Of a stretch of DNA of 64,000 nucleotides, positions 1 to 8,164 are shown in pieces. Within the stretch, counting starts at the first letter, position 1; each line of letters begins with the position of its first letter. The notes beneath the pieces are model-generated. The model saw nothing but the letters and a program-made list of their open reading frames with translations, was not told the DNA's origin and did not search any database. Origin of the DNA: Pseudomonas thivervalensis (GTDB lineage: Bacteria; Pseudomonadota; Gammaproteobacteria; Pseudomonadales; Pseudomonadaceae); NCBI RefSeq assembly GCF_001269655.1, contig NZ_LHVE01000012.1:124001-188000 (forward strand). The letters run 5' to 3'. The position numbers and the translations under genes were made by a program.

Positions 1-569
1 CGGCACTTGAGCACGCGCAATTGCGCCGGCCGGGTATCGATGGCGATGCGCAGGGCCGCCGGCGACGGGTTGATGGCCTCCTGGATCGGGCGCCAGGCGA
101 ATGCCAGGGTCTGGCCGGTTTCCGCCGCTACTTGCAAGCGGCGCAAGGCCCGGTCGTCCGCTTGGCGGGGCCAGCACAGCACCGCGCCACAACTGCCCGA
201 ACGCAGGCATTGTTCGGTGGCCCACAGGGCCTCACGCTCATCGGCACGGATGATGGACAACTGGCGCAAATCGATGCCCGCGTTCTGCCAGGCCTGGGGA
301 TAAGGCACGAACGGCGGCGCCACCAACACAATCCGCTCCCCCGCCGCCGACAGCCGCGCCAGGGTCGGCCAGACCAATTGCAACTCGCCCACGCCCGGCG
401 CGGCGATGAGCAGCTCCGTCAACGCCGCCTCCGGCCAGCCGCCACTGGGCAACGCCGCGTCCAGTGCATCATGGCCGGTGGGTTGCGGGCTGGCAGCCGG
501 CGGCGCAGGCCGGCCCTTCCAGACCTGGCCGCCATTGAACAGCGTATCCAGCGCAACGACAGCGCCCAT
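1..569 (-). CDS. imuA: ImuA (SulA-like) translesion-synthesis accessory protein, 3' end outside window
   Basis: The first 189 residues are visible (MGAVVALDTLFNGGQVWKGR...); the gene runs off the left edge. The pattern H-D-A-L-D-A-A-L-P-S-G-G-W-P near residue 37, followed by a RecA-like core (LTELLIAAPGVGELQLVWP), is typical of ImuA, which works with ImuB and DnaE2 in the SOS mutasome. The start ATG shares one base with the lexA stop codon (TGATG), so the two genes are translationally coupled and controlled by the operator upstream of lexA. imuB and dnaE2 would be expected to the left of the window. The family assignment is by recognition and operon position; the missing C-terminus cannot be checked. 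Confidence 0.85.
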   Translation of the reverse strand, partial: MGAVVALDTLFNGGQVWKGRPAPPAASPQPTGHDALDAALPSGGWPEAALTELLIAAPGVGELQLVWPTLARLSAAGERIVLVAPPFVPYPQAWQNAGIDLRQLSIIRADEREALWATEQCLRSGSCGAVLCWPRQADDRALRRLQVAAETGQTLAFAWRPIQEAINPSPAALRIAIDTRPAQLRVLKC

Positions 570-1177
570 CAGCCTTGCCTCACCAAACCACAGAACACGC
601 CTTCTATCGCCAGGTCCTGGTCGGCCTCGACGATGATCGGTTGGTAGGCCGGGTTGCGCGGCAGCAAACGCACCCGCTCGCCGATGCGCTCGAAACGCTT
701 GATGGTGACTTCACCGTCCAGGCGCGCCACGACGATCTGGCCGTTGGAAGCCTGGGGCGTACGCTGCACGCCCACCAGATCGCCGTCGAGAATGCCGTCC
801 TCGATCATCGAATCGCCCTGGACCCGCAGCAGGTAATCCGGCGCCTTGGTGAAAATTGCCGGGTCCAGTATCAGGCGGCTGTGGACCTCGGCATCGGCAC
901 CAATCGGCAGCCCGGCAGCCACTCGCCCCAACACCGGCACGTCGAGCAACTCGGGCCGTGGCGGCTGGTTCAGCAAGCGAATGCCCCGGGCCTGGTGCGG
1001 ATTGACCTCGATGAAACCGGCTTCGGTCAACGCCAGCACGTGCTTGCGCGCTACGCTGCGAGAGGCAAAACCGAATGCCTCGCTGATTTCAGCGAGGCTG
1101 GGAGGCTGACCCTGATCGGCGATGCGTTCGCGGATGAAAGTCAGGATGGCGGTGCGGCGGGGAGTGAGAGTCGTCAT
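569..1177 (-). CDS. lexA: LexA-family SOS repressor (LexA2 type)
   Basis: 202-residue repressor. An N-terminal winged helix-turn-helix (about residues 1-65, TPRRTAILTFIRERI...) is followed by an S24 self-cleavage domain. The cleavage site Ala-Gly is in RVAAGLPIG, the catalytic serine in GDSMIEDG and the catalytic lysine in EVTIKRF. The companion gene imuA overlaps its stop, the arrangement of the second LexA (LexA2) of Pseudomonas, which controls imuA-imuB-dnaE2. Two starts are possible: ATG at 1177 (MTTLTPRR, chosen because it matches LexA N-termini) or ATG at 1186, three codons upstream and inside the operator palindrome. Likely autoregulated through the site at 1179-1194. Confidence 0.93.
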   Translation of the reverse strand: MTTLTPRRTAILTFIRERIADQGQPPSLAEISEAFGFASRSVARKHVLALTEAGFIEVNPHQARGIRLLNQPPRPELLDVPVLGRVAAGLPIGADAEVHSRLILDPAIFTKAPDYLLRVQGDSMIEDGILDGDLVGVQRTPQASNGQIVVARLDGEVTIKRFERIGERVRLLPRNPAYQPIIVEADQDLAIEGVFCGLVRQG

Positions 1178-1178
1178 G

Positions 1179-1194
1179 GAGTACATTTGTACTC
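1179..1194. promoter_or_regulatory. LexA2-type SOS operator overlapping the lexA start
   Basis: Perfect inverted repeat GAGTAC-ATTT-GTACTC (six-base arms, four-base spacer). It fits the GTAC-N4-GTAC/GTGC pattern described for Pseudomonas LexA2, which differs from the CTGT-N8-ACAG box of the main LexA. It lies just before the ATG at 1177 and covers the alternative ATG at 1186, so bound repressor would block transcription and could mask initiation. Confidence 0.85.
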
Positions 1195-1231
1195 TTCCAG
1201 GATTTTTCTGACAAGCGCCGCCAGTCAGTTC

Positions 1232-1480
1232 ACCGCTTGGGGCTGCTGCGCAGCCCGGCGGGAGCAATCTCTGGCCACAGGTATCAACACTTTACTTAAG
1301 TGAACAGCAATATCCTGTGGGAGCGAGCTTGCTCGCGAAAGCATCAGCACATTCGACATCCATGCAAGCTGACCCACCGCCATCGCGAGCAAGCTCGCTC
1401 CCACAATTGGATTGGAGTACGACCGCAGAGCCAGGTCGGCTGTAAGGCCGCCTTCGCGAGCAAGCCCCCACAAGGGGATC
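1232..1480. repeat. REP/BIME cluster (family A pair with degenerate halves)
   Basis: A family A pair lies at 1316-1406: GTGGGAGCGAGCTTGCTC facing its inverted copy about 60 bases later. To the left (about 1232-1280) is a decayed family B half (CAGCCCGGCGGGAGCAA), and to the right (1437-1480) another decayed A half. The cluster fills the space between lexA and the DUF971 gene. No gene is seen in it. Confidence 0.85.
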
Positions 1481-1490
1481 TGCGGAAAAG

Positions 1491-1763
1491 CTACAACCCC
1501 GCCAGATAAGCCCAAGGAAAAATCCCCCGCTCATGCCCATCACTGAATACCAGTTGCACCCCATACCCCTGGGCATTGACCCCCACCACCCGAACCCGCG
1601 GATCGACCTGAACCGTCAACCCTTGCAGACGAAACGCCCGACACTGCGAACAGGGACATTGCCGGCGTAATTGGGCATGATCCAGGCGCTGTTCACGACC
1701 ACCGGGCCATTCAAGCCTCAACTCCCCTTTGTCCCGGGAATTACCAATCGCCAACGGGCTCAT
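1491..1763 (-). CDS. DUF971 (gamma-butyrobetaine hydroxylase-like N-terminal domain) protein
   Basis: 90-residue single-domain protein. The signature of the family is visible: EWPGGREQRLDHAQLRRQCPCSQCRA, with two CxxC-spaced cysteines, and a C-terminal VFSDGHERGIFPWAYL. DUF971 domains occur fused to Mrp/ApbC iron-sulfur scaffold ATPases (for example plant HCF101) and at the N-terminus of gamma-butyrobetaine hydroxylase, so a metal or Fe-S related role is plausible but not shown. Its ATG overlaps the stop of the HEAT-repeat gene by four bases (ATGA), making it the last gene of the operon that begins with the GntR gene at 8913. Confidence 0.85.
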   Translation of the reverse strand: MSPLAIGNSRDKGELRLEWPGGREQRLDHAQLRRQCPCSQCRAFRLQGLTVQVDPRVRVVGVNAQGYGVQLVFSDGHERGIFPWAYLAGL

Positions 1764-2722
1764 TGCAACTGCCCCAAGGCGATGCGCACGGCTTTGCGCA
1801 CTTCCGGGTCACCATCGTCCCGGGCCGCCTGCAAGGCTGGAATGGCACCGTGATCGTTCAGTTCTCCCAAGGCCAGGGCCGCCTCCTTGCGCAGGTTGCT
1901 GATCCGATGGCCCAGGGTCTCGATCAAGGCCGCCAGTGCCGGGACATAGCGCAAGCGCCCCAGGCTGCGGGTCGCCCGCAAGCGCACTTGCCAATAATCA
2001 TCGGCCAGCGCCTCGACCAGGGCCGGGCCGGCATCGGCGTGACCGACCTTGCCCAGGGTGGTGGCGGCTTCTTCGCGCACCGCCCAGGCCGGATCCCGGA
2101 GGGCCTGGCGCAGCGCCGGCAAGACCTGCACGTCCGAAGCCAAACCCAGGGCGCCGGTGGCGGCACGGCGCACATCGGTGTCTGGGTCATCACTGGCCAG
2201 CCGGGCCAGGGCCGGCAAGGCGTCGAGGTGCTTGAGCCAGCCCAGCACGCCGACCGCCTCGCGGCGCACGCTGGCATCGTCGTCAGCCAGGGCGGCGATG
2301 GCTGCCGGTGCACCGTCGGCCAGGCGCAGTTCACGCAAGGCCCTGAAGGCCGCGACGCGCACACCGGCCTCGGCGTGTGCCGCCCAGGGCAGAATCACCC
2401 TTCCTGCCGCCTCGCTCTTGAGCAGGCTCAAACTCTGGGCGGCAGCGGCCTGCACGCTCGGCGACGGATCGGTCAGGGCCTCGCACAAGGCCGCCACCAC
2501 CGGCGCATCCTCCCAGGCTTCAAGCAATCGCGCGGCTTCGGCCCGCACGTCGGCACTGGCGTCCCCGGCCAGGCGATCCACCAGCCACAGCAGGCCTTCG
2601 GGTTCCTCAAGGTCAGCCAGTTCGATCAGGGCGATACGGCGCACGCCCGGGTCCTCATCAGTCAGGCGCGGTTGCAGGGCGAGGATGTCGTCGTTGTCGG
2701 TGTTTTCGAATAGAGAGGTCAT
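1760..2722 (-). CDS. HEAT-repeat protein
   Basis: 320-residue soluble protein built almost entirely of about ten HEAT-like units of roughly 31 residues, each with a core such as DPGVRRIALIELADL, ADVRAEAARLLEAW, PSVQAAAAQSLSLL, ASVRREAVGVLGWL, WAVREEAATTLGKV and PEVRKAVRIALGQL. This is the PBS-lyase/HEAT type found in phycobilin lyases and in many scaffold proteins; there is no sign of a catalytic domain. The start overlaps the stop of the ABC ATPase gene (ATGA) and its own stop overlaps the DUF971 start. Inside an operon for a flavoprotein/ferredoxin enzyme and a transporter it could act as an assembly or docking factor; that is inference. Confidence 0.85.
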   Translation of the reverse strand: MTSLFENTDNDDILALQPRLTDEDPGVRRIALIELADLEEPEGLLWLVDRLAGDASADVRAEAARLLEAWEDAPVVAALCEALTDPSPSVQAAAAQSLSLLKSEAAGRVILPWAAHAEAGVRVAAFRALRELRLADGAPAAIAALADDDASVRREAVGVLGWLKHLDALPALARLASDDPDTDVRRAATGALGLASDVQVLPALRQALRDPAWAVREEAATTLGKVGHADAGPALVEALADDYWQVRLRATRSLGRLRYVPALAALIETLGHRISNLRKEAALALGELNDHGAIPALQAARDDGDPEVRKAVRIALGQLQ

Positions 2723-3567
2723 AAGGCAAATCGCGGCAAGGAGGTTTCAGGGGGAAGTCCAAGGGGGTTGAGGCGCGGCAATTGCCGGCCGTCTTCATGG
2801 CGCAGCAAGTCGAGGCAGTGGCGCTTCAAGCGCGAGAATTCAGGGCGGGTCACCAGTTCGGTCGTGCGTGGCCGTGGAAAATCCAGGCGCAGGTCCTCGA
2901 TGATCCGCCCGGGTCGTGGGCTCATCACCAGCAAACGATCGGCCAGGAACAAGGCCTCGTCGATGTCATGGGTGACGAACACCACGGTGGTGCGAATGCG
3001 GGTCCAGATGTCCAGCAGCAGCGCCTGCATGTTCAACCGGGTCAGGGCATCCAGCGCGCCGAAGGGTTCGTCCATCAGCAGCAATCGTGGACGGTTGACC
3101 AACACCCGGGCGATCTCCACCCGTTGCTGCATGCCCCCGGAGAGCTGGTCCGGCCAGTGCCCGGCGAAGCCTTCCAGGCCCACCAGTGCGAGGATTTCAT
3201 CAGCGGCCCGGTGCCGTTCAGCCTTGCCCAGGCCACGCATCTTCAGGCCGAAGGCGACGTTGTCGCGCACCGTGCGCCAGGGGAACAGCGTGTGTTGCTG
3301 GAACACCATGCCACGTTGGGGCGACGGGCCGGAAACGCTCAAACCGTCGACGCTCAAAGTGCCGGTGCGCGGTTGGAGATGCCCGGCCAAGGCCCCGAGC
3401 AAGGTGGATTTACCGCAACCGGATGGCCCGAGGACACAGACGAACTGGCCCGCCTCGACCTGGCAATCGAGCCCTTGCACCGCTTCGAAGGCCTGGCTCC
3501 CCTGGCCCAGGACAATGGACAACTGACGGATATCGATCCGCCCTTCGGGTGTTTGCATCACGCTCAT
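2719..3567 (-). CDS. ABC transporter ATP-binding protein (nitrate/sulfonate/taurine type)
   Basis: 282-residue ATPase of the SsuB/TauB/NrtD group. Walker A is GPSGCGKST, the Q-loop is in MVFQQHTLFPWR, the signature is LSGGMQQR, Walker B is LLLMDEPFGALD, and the switch histidine is in VFVTHDIDEA. The start ATG (MSVMQTPEG) shares one base with the permease stop, and its stop overlaps the next ATG. The same frame stays open further upstream, but that part is the permease gene read in another frame. It energises import together with the permease and binding protein upstream. Confidence 0.93.
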   Translation of the reverse strand: MSVMQTPEGRIDIRQLSIVLGQGSQAFEAVQGLDCQVEAGQFVCVLGPSGCGKSTLLGALAGHLQPRTGTLSVDGLSVSGPSPQRGMVFQQHTLFPWRTVRDNVAFGLKMRGLGKAERHRAADEILALVGLEGFAGHWPDQLSGGMQQRVEIARVLVNRPRLLLMDEPFGALDALTRLNMQALLLDIWTRIRTTVVFVTHDIDEALFLADRLLVMSPRPGRIIEDLRLDFPRPRTTELVTRPEFSRLKRHCLDLLRHEDGRQLPRLNPLGLPPETSLPRFAL

Positions 3568-4349
3568 CAGGCTTTTCCTCGTGGTCGATGCCAAGGCGTG
3601 AACAGCCCGCCCAGGCGTTTGATCAACAGGCTGCTGCCCATGCCCAGCACACCGATCAGCAACATGCCGACCACGATGTCGGCGTAGTTCTGCACCGTGT
3701 AGGAGGCCCAGGTGTAGTAGCCGATGCCGTACTGGCCGGCGATCATTTCCGCCGTCACCAGGCAGAACCAGGACGTGCCCATGCCGATGGCCAGGCCGGT
3801 GATGATGCTGGGTGCGGCACCCGGCAGAATCACTTCCAGCAGGATCGCCCGGCGTCCGGCCCCGAGGCTTTTCGCCGATGCGATCAGCCGCCGATCCACC
3901 CCTTCGACGCCGTGCACGGTATTGAGCAGGATCGGGAACAGCGCGCCGGTGAACGTGATGAACACCATCGACAGTTCCGACGAGGGGAACATCAGGATCG
4001 CCAGGGGAATCCAGGCCACCGCCGGGATCGGCCGCAGCACTTCCAGCGGCGGCAGCAACAGGTCTTCGGCCCATTTCGAACGACCGATGGCCAGGCCCAG
4101 CGCCACGCCGATCGACAACGCCGCGCCATAACCGGCAAAGACCCGGCCCAGGCTGCTGCCCAGGTGCCGGGCGAGATTGCCCGAATCCCCCAGACCAAGC
4201 GCCGCCTGGACCACCGCCAGTGGCGTCGGGACGTTGGCGAAGGTCACCAGCCCGAGATCCCAATGGCCGTTGGCGGCGAACTGCCAGAACAACAGGCAGA
4301 GCAGCAGGGAAGCGGCTCGCAGGAGCCAGCGTGAAAATGATCGAGACAT
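3567..4349 (-). CDS. ABC transporter permease (SsuC/TauC type)
   Basis: 260-residue inner-membrane protein with about six hydrophobic segments and the cytoplasmic EAA-type loop around SAKSLGAGRRAILLEVILPGAAPSI. This is the BPD_transp_1 fold of nitrate/sulfonate/taurine permeases. The start chosen is ATG at 4349 (MSRSFSRWLL), which has GGGA seven bases upstream; an in-frame ATG at 4370 has no good ribosome-binding site. It couples to the ATPase by a one-base stop/start overlap. Confidence 0.88.
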   Translation of the reverse strand: MSRSFSRWLLRAASLLLCLLFWQFAANGHWDLGLVTFANVPTPLAVVQAALGLGDSGNLARHLGSSLGRVFAGYGAALSIGVALGLAIGRSKWAEDLLLPPLEVLRPIPAVAWIPLAILMFPSSELSMVFITFTGALFPILLNTVHGVEGVDRRLIASAKSLGAGRRAILLEVILPGAAPSIITGLAIGMGTSWFCLVTAEMIAGQYGIGYYTWASYTVQNYADIVVGMLLIGVLGMGSSLLIKRLGGLFTPWHRPRGKA

Positions 4350-4378
4350 ACATAGATCCCACTGAAACACCGCACCCT

Positions 4379-4504
4379 GTAGGAGCTGCCGAGTGCAACG
4401 AGGCTGCGATCTTTCACCAGCCGATTGAGTCTTGAGCGAAAGATCGAAAGATCAAAAGATCGCAGCCTCGTTGCACTCGTCAGCTCCTACACAGCTCCTA
4501 CAGG
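4379..4504. repeat. REP/BIME, family C pair
   Basis: Inverted pair of the third repeat family: TAGGAGCTGCCGAGTGCAAC on the left, its complement GTTGCACTCGTCAGCTCCTA on the right, with GCTGCGATCTTT / AAAGATCGCAGC as inner arms. The transcript could fold into a long hairpin between the binding-protein gene and the permease gene of the same operon. Confidence 0.85.
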
Positions 4505-4518
4505 GGTCGGTGTTAGGT

Positions 4519-5925
4519 TTATCGGGCAGCGACCGCCTGGGTGGTGGCTTCGCTGAAGTCGAACACCTTGCCGCCCTGGGCCGTGGCAAATTGCTGGGCC
4601 TGGCCCTTGAGCAGGAACGCGCTGAGCTGGCCCTTGGCATCGCTGGCGAACCACGCCTGCTCGGCCAGCAGCTTGATCCCGCTGTCGCTGGCCTGGGCAT
4701 AGACGGCGCGGATGCCCTTGCCTTCCTGCTTGAGGCTCGCCAGCGCGGCGAAGGCCGTTTGCGCCGAGGCGTAATGGCGCACTTTCGCCTCGCCGCGTAC
4801 CCAGATCTCGGCCACGTGGCGCGCATCGGTGATCGCCTGGCCGGTCGAGGCATCGCCGGTGCCCAGTGGGGTCTGGGCGTAGTCAGCCAGTTGCGCGGTG
4901 TAATCCAGGTTCGACGCCTTGAACGCGGCGCGGATGTACTGGTCATCGATGAAAGTGTTGAGGTCCAGGCCACGATCGGCCTTTTTCAGCAGCTTGAGGG
5001 TGTCGATGGCAGTGCCGACGGCCTGACGGTATTCCGGTTTCCAGGTCAGGTCGCGGGTCTGCACCCCCAGAGGTCCGTGGAAGAGGTAATTGACCTCGGC
5101 ATCCACGCCCGTGACTTTGGCGATCAGCTCGCTGTACTTCTCCGGCTCGGCGGCCAGCAGTTGGTTGGCCTCGATGCTTGCGCGCAGGTAGGCGACGACG
5201 ATTTCCGGGTATTGCTTGGCATAGGCCTGGTCCACCAACGCGCCATGGAACGTCGGCGTTTTCGCCTGGGCACCGTCGTAGATCTTGCGAGCGAAGCCCC
5301 GGCTGGGGAACAGTTCGGCGAACGGCACGAAGTCGGCGTGCGCGTCGATCTTGCCGGCTTGCAACGCGGAGCCGGCCACCTCCGGCGGCTGGGCAATGAT
5401 GTTGACGTCCTTGAGCGGGTCCCAGCCCTGGGCCGCGACGGCGCGCAGCAACATGCCGTGGGCGGTGGAGGCGAACGGCACCGAAATCGTCTTGCCCTTG
5501 AGCTCGGCCAGCGATTGCACGCCCGACGCGCTCGGTACGACGATGCCATTGCCGCTGCCCTGGGTGCTGCCCGACAACACGCTGATGAACAAGCTGTGCT
5601 TGCCGGCGGTTTCGAACGCCACGCCGTTGAACGCGCCGGGGAAATCGGCCATGGCGCCGAAGTCGAGTTTGCCGGCGACCATCTCGTTGGTCAGCGGCGC
5701 GCCGCTGGTGAAGTTCTTCCACTGGATATCGTATCGGGCGTCCTTGTAGGCGCCATCGTGGGGCAGGTATTTATCCAGCAGTCCCAGCTCCCGGATCAAC
5801 AACCCGCCGGCGGCGCAGTTGATGGTGGTGTCCTGGGTGCCGATGGCGATACGGATGGTTTCTGCCTGGGCAGGCAAGGTCAATGAAGCCAGTACCAGAC
5901 CGGCGAGTGCTGCACGCAATAGCAT
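4519..5925 (-). CDS. ABC transporter periplasmic substrate-binding protein (SsuA/TauA-like)
   Basis: 468-residue exported binding protein. A signal peptide (MLLRAALAGLVLASLTLPAQA, cleavage before ETIRIAIG) is followed by an NMT1/SsuA-like two-lobed domain. It is longer than the usual 310-340 residues because of an extra C-terminal part of roughly 100 residues. The start at 5925 has GAGGGGA eight bases upstream; a longer reading from 5946 is less likely. Family members bind sulfonates, nitrate, taurine or related small anions, and the ligand here is unknown. The gene lies between the ferredoxin-like subunit and the permease, separated from both by REP elements. Confidence 0.85.
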   Translation of the reverse strand: MLLRAALAGLVLASLTLPAQAETIRIAIGTQDTTINCAAGGLLIRELGLLDKYLPHDGAYKDARYDIQWKNFTSGAPLTNEMVAGKLDFGAMADFPGAFNGVAFETAGKHSLFISVLSGSTQGSGNGIVVPSASGVQSLAELKGKTISVPFASTAHGMLLRAVAAQGWDPLKDVNIIAQPPEVAGSALQAGKIDAHADFVPFAELFPSRGFARKIYDGAQAKTPTFHGALVDQAYAKQYPEIVVAYLRASIEANQLLAAEPEKYSELIAKVTGVDAEVNYLFHGPLGVQTRDLTWKPEYRQAVGTAIDTLKLLKKADRGLDLNTFIDDQYIRAAFKASNLDYTAQLADYAQTPLGTGDASTGQAITDARHVAEIWVRGEAKVRHYASAQTAFAALASLKQEGKGIRAVYAQASDSGIKLLAEQAWFASDAKGQLSAFLLKGQAQQFATAQGGKVFDFSEATTQAVAAR

Positions 5926-6058
5926 GGGTGTGTCCCCTCGAATCATTTATTGGATGTTCGTCTCCGCCGCGATCAGGGCGCGGTGGGAAACGAGGGGTGT
6001 TCTGAATCTGGCGTCCGGGGGTGGCCGGATGGCTTTTGTGGTGTCTGGACTGGCCTCA

Positions 6059-6150
6059 TCGCGAGCAGGCTCGCTCCCACAGGGTTTTATCGGTGTACAC
6101 AACTATCGCGACTGGCTTCAATCCACTGTGGGAGCGAACCTGCTCGCGAA
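6059..6150. repeat. REP/BIME, family A pair
   Basis: Head-to-head family A pair: GCGAGCAGGCTCGCTCCCAC and, about 50 bases on, GTGGGAGCGAACCTGCTCGC. It separates the ferredoxin-like gene from the downstream binding-protein gene within one transcription direction and may act in mRNA stability or partial termination. Confidence 0.85.
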
Positions 6151-6163
6151 GGGGTCATCGCAG

Positions 6164-6409
6164 TCAACGCAGCAAGTACGGGATTTCCACCTTCACCGCC
6201 CCGGTCGGGCAGTCCTTTTCACAAGGCATGCAGTACCAGCATTCGTCGAACGCCATGTAGGCCTTCTGCGTCGCCGGGTTGATCGCCAGCAGGTCCATGG
6301 GGCAGACATCGACGCAGACGGTGCAGCCCTTGTGGGCGATGCACTTGTCCTCGTCCACGGTGACGGGGGCATTGGAGCGGAAGAAGATTTCCTGGGATTG
6401 ATAGGCCAT
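6164..6409 (-). CDS. Two-[4Fe-4S] ferredoxin-like subunit (AprB-like)
   Basis: 81-residue iron-sulfur protein. It carries two cysteine sets: CIAHKGCTVCVDVCP (about residues 22-36) and CWYCMPCEKDCP (about residues 57-68), each able to hold a [4Fe-4S] cluster. The second set resembles the CWECxxCVxxCP motif of adenylylsulfate reductase beta subunit (AprB), but the protein lacks the long C-terminal tail of AprB. It lies 24 bases downstream of the AprA-like flavoprotein, so it is the likely electron-transfer partner of that enzyme. The substrate is not known. Confidence 0.88.
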   Translation of the reverse strand: MAYQSQEIFFRSNAPVTVDEDKCIAHKGCTVCVDVCPMDLLAINPATQKAYMAFDECWYCMPCEKDCPTGAVKVEIPYLLR

Positions 6410-6433
6410 GGGCGTTCTCTTTGGGTGAAAGGT

Positions 6434-8164
6434 TCACGCCGCGTCGGCACCGACCCGCAGCCGGTCGTAGGCCTGCAGTTCGTCGGCATCGAGGGCGATG
6501 ATGTAGGGTTCGACGGCTTTCTTGAATGAGGTCATCGCGCCGTCGTCGCCCTTCTTCAAATGGCAATGGCAAAACCAGTCGCTGTCGTTGCGTTGCGGAT
6601 GATCGACCCGATAGTGGTACAGGCCCCAACGGCTTTCGGCGCGAAACAGCGAGGCGCGGGCGGCCATTTCGGCGCAGTCGCGGATCATGCTGACTTCCAT
6701 GGCGCGCATCAGTTCGTGGGCGTTGTGGGCCTTGATCTGGTCCAGGTCGCGCTGGATATCGCTGAAGCGTTGCAAGCCGATCTGCATTTTCTTGGTGACC
6801 TTCGGCGGTTGCAGGTAATCGTTGACGAAGCGGCGCAGCTTGTATTCCACCTGGGCCGGCGGCAAACCGTGCTCGCGGTCCAAGGGCGCGTAGACACGTG
6901 CCTTCTCCCGTTCGATCTGCCCGGCATCCAGCGCCGAAAAATCCTTCCCCGCCACAAAGTCCGCGGCGTTGTGGCCGGCAAACCAGCCATAGGTGAACGC
7001 ACCGAGCATGTAATTGTGCGGCACTGCCGCCATGTCGCCGGCCGAGTACAAGCCCTTGACCGAGGTCTCGGCCCGCTCGTTGACCCATACGCCCGACGCC
7101 GAGTGGCCGCTGCAAAAACCGATTTCGGAAATGTGCATCTCGACCATCTGCGTGCGGTAGTCGGTGCCGCGATTGGCATGGAACTGACCGCGACTGGGTC
7201 GTTCATTGCTGTGCAGGATCTCTTCGATGTTCTGGATGGTTTCCTCGGCCAAGTGATCGAGCTTGAGGAATACCGGACCGTTGCCGCCTTCGAGTTCCTG
7301 GTGGAACTCCCACATCATCTGCCCGCTCCAGTAGTCGCACTCGATGAAGCGCTCGCCCTTGTTGTTGGCGGTATAGCCGCCCAGGGGACCGGTGACATAG
7401 GCGCACGCCGGGCCGTTGTAATCCTTGATCAACGGGTTGATCTGGAAGCATTCCAGATTCGCCAGTTCGGCACCGGCGTGATAAGCCATCGCATAACCAT
7501 CGCCGGCATTGGTCGGGTTCTCATAAGTGCCCATCAGGTAGCCGGAGGCCGGCAACCCCAGGCGCCCCGCCGCGCCGCAGCAGAGGATGACCGCCTTGGC
7601 CTTGATCACATGGAAGTCGGCGGTGCGGCAATCGAAGCCCATCACCCCGTTTACAGCGCCCTCCTCGTCGGTCAGCAACCGCGTGCAGACCAGCCGATTG
7701 GTGATGCTCACCCGCGCCCGTTTCAACTGGCGATAAAGCACCTTCTTGATGTCGTGCCCTTCCGGCATCGGCAGCACGTAGGCGCCCATGTGGTGGACCT
7801 TCTTCACCGCATAGTCGCCGGTTTCGTCCTTCTCGAACTTCACGCCCCAGCGGTCCAGTTGCTCGATCGTTTCGAAGCTGTGGGTCGCGTAGGCGTACAC
7901 CGCCGCCTGGTTGACGATGCCGTCGTTGGCGATGGTGATTTCCTTGGTGTACTGCTCGGGCGTGGAATGACCGGGAATGATCGCGTTGTTCAAGCCGTCC
8001 ATGCCCATGCTGATGGCGCCGCTGCGCTTGACGTTGGCCTTGTCCACCAGCAGCACGCGCAAATCACGGTTGCGCTCCTTGGCCTTGATCGCCGCCATGG
8101 GGCCAGCCGTGCCGCCGCCGATGACGACGATGTCGTATTCCTGTTCCAGGGTGCTCCGAGTCAT
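6434..8164 (-). CDS. FAD-dependent oxidoreductase, adenylylsulfate reductase alpha / fumarate reductase flavoprotein family
   Basis: 576-residue cytoplasmic flavoprotein. An N-terminal dinucleotide-binding motif (VVIGGGTAGPMAAIKA, residues about 13-28) binds FAD, with a second FAD contact at GLYSAGDMAAVPHNYMLGAF. The C-terminal helical domain has the FRAESRWGLYHYR signature of the SdhA/FrdA/AprA superfamily. The overall plan, with a small two-cluster ferredoxin next to it, is that of AprAB. Whether the AMP/sulfite-binding residues of true AprA are kept cannot be judged by eye. No APS/sulfite reduction genes (sat, dsr) are seen nearby. Its ATG overlaps the GntR stop (ATGA). Confidence 0.85.
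   Translation of the reverse strand: MTRSTLEQEYDIVVIGGGTAGPMAAIKAKERNRDLRVLLVDKANVKRSGAISMGMDGLNNAIIPGHSTPEQYTKEITIANDGIVNQAAVYAYATHSFETIEQLDRWGVKFEKDETGDYAVKKVHHMGAYVLPMPEGHDIKKVLYRQLKRARVSITNRLVCTRLLTDEEGAVNGVMGFDCRTADFHVIKAKAVILCCGAAGRLGLPASGYLMGTYENPTNAGDGYAMAYHAGAELANLECFQINPLIKDYNGPACAYVTGPLGGYTANNKGERFIECDYWSGQMMWEFHQELEGGNGPVFLKLDHLAEETIQNIEEILHSNERPSRGQFHANRGTDYRTQMVEMHISEIGFCSGHSASGVWVNERAETSVKGLYSAGDMAAVPHNYMLGAFTYGWFAGHNAADFVAGKDFSALDAGQIEREKARVYAPLDREHGLPPAQVEYKLRRFVNDYLQPPKVTKKMQIGLQRFSDIQRDLDQIKAHNAHELMRAMEVSMIRDCAEMAARASLFRAESRWGLYHYRVDHPQRNDSDWFCHCHLKKGDDGAMTSFKKAVEPYIIALDADELQAYDRLRVGADAA

Noticed and set aside
2719..4398. A 559-codon open frame covering both the ABC ATPase and the permease region
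   Set aside because: Only the last 282 residues match an ATPase. The rest is the permease gene read in the wrong frame, and the true start overlaps the permease stop.
6434..8164. True dissimilatory adenylylsulfate reductase alpha subunit
   Set aside because: No sulfate-reduction partner genes are near, the beta-like subunit is too short, and the active-site residues could not be confirmed, so only a family-level name is given.
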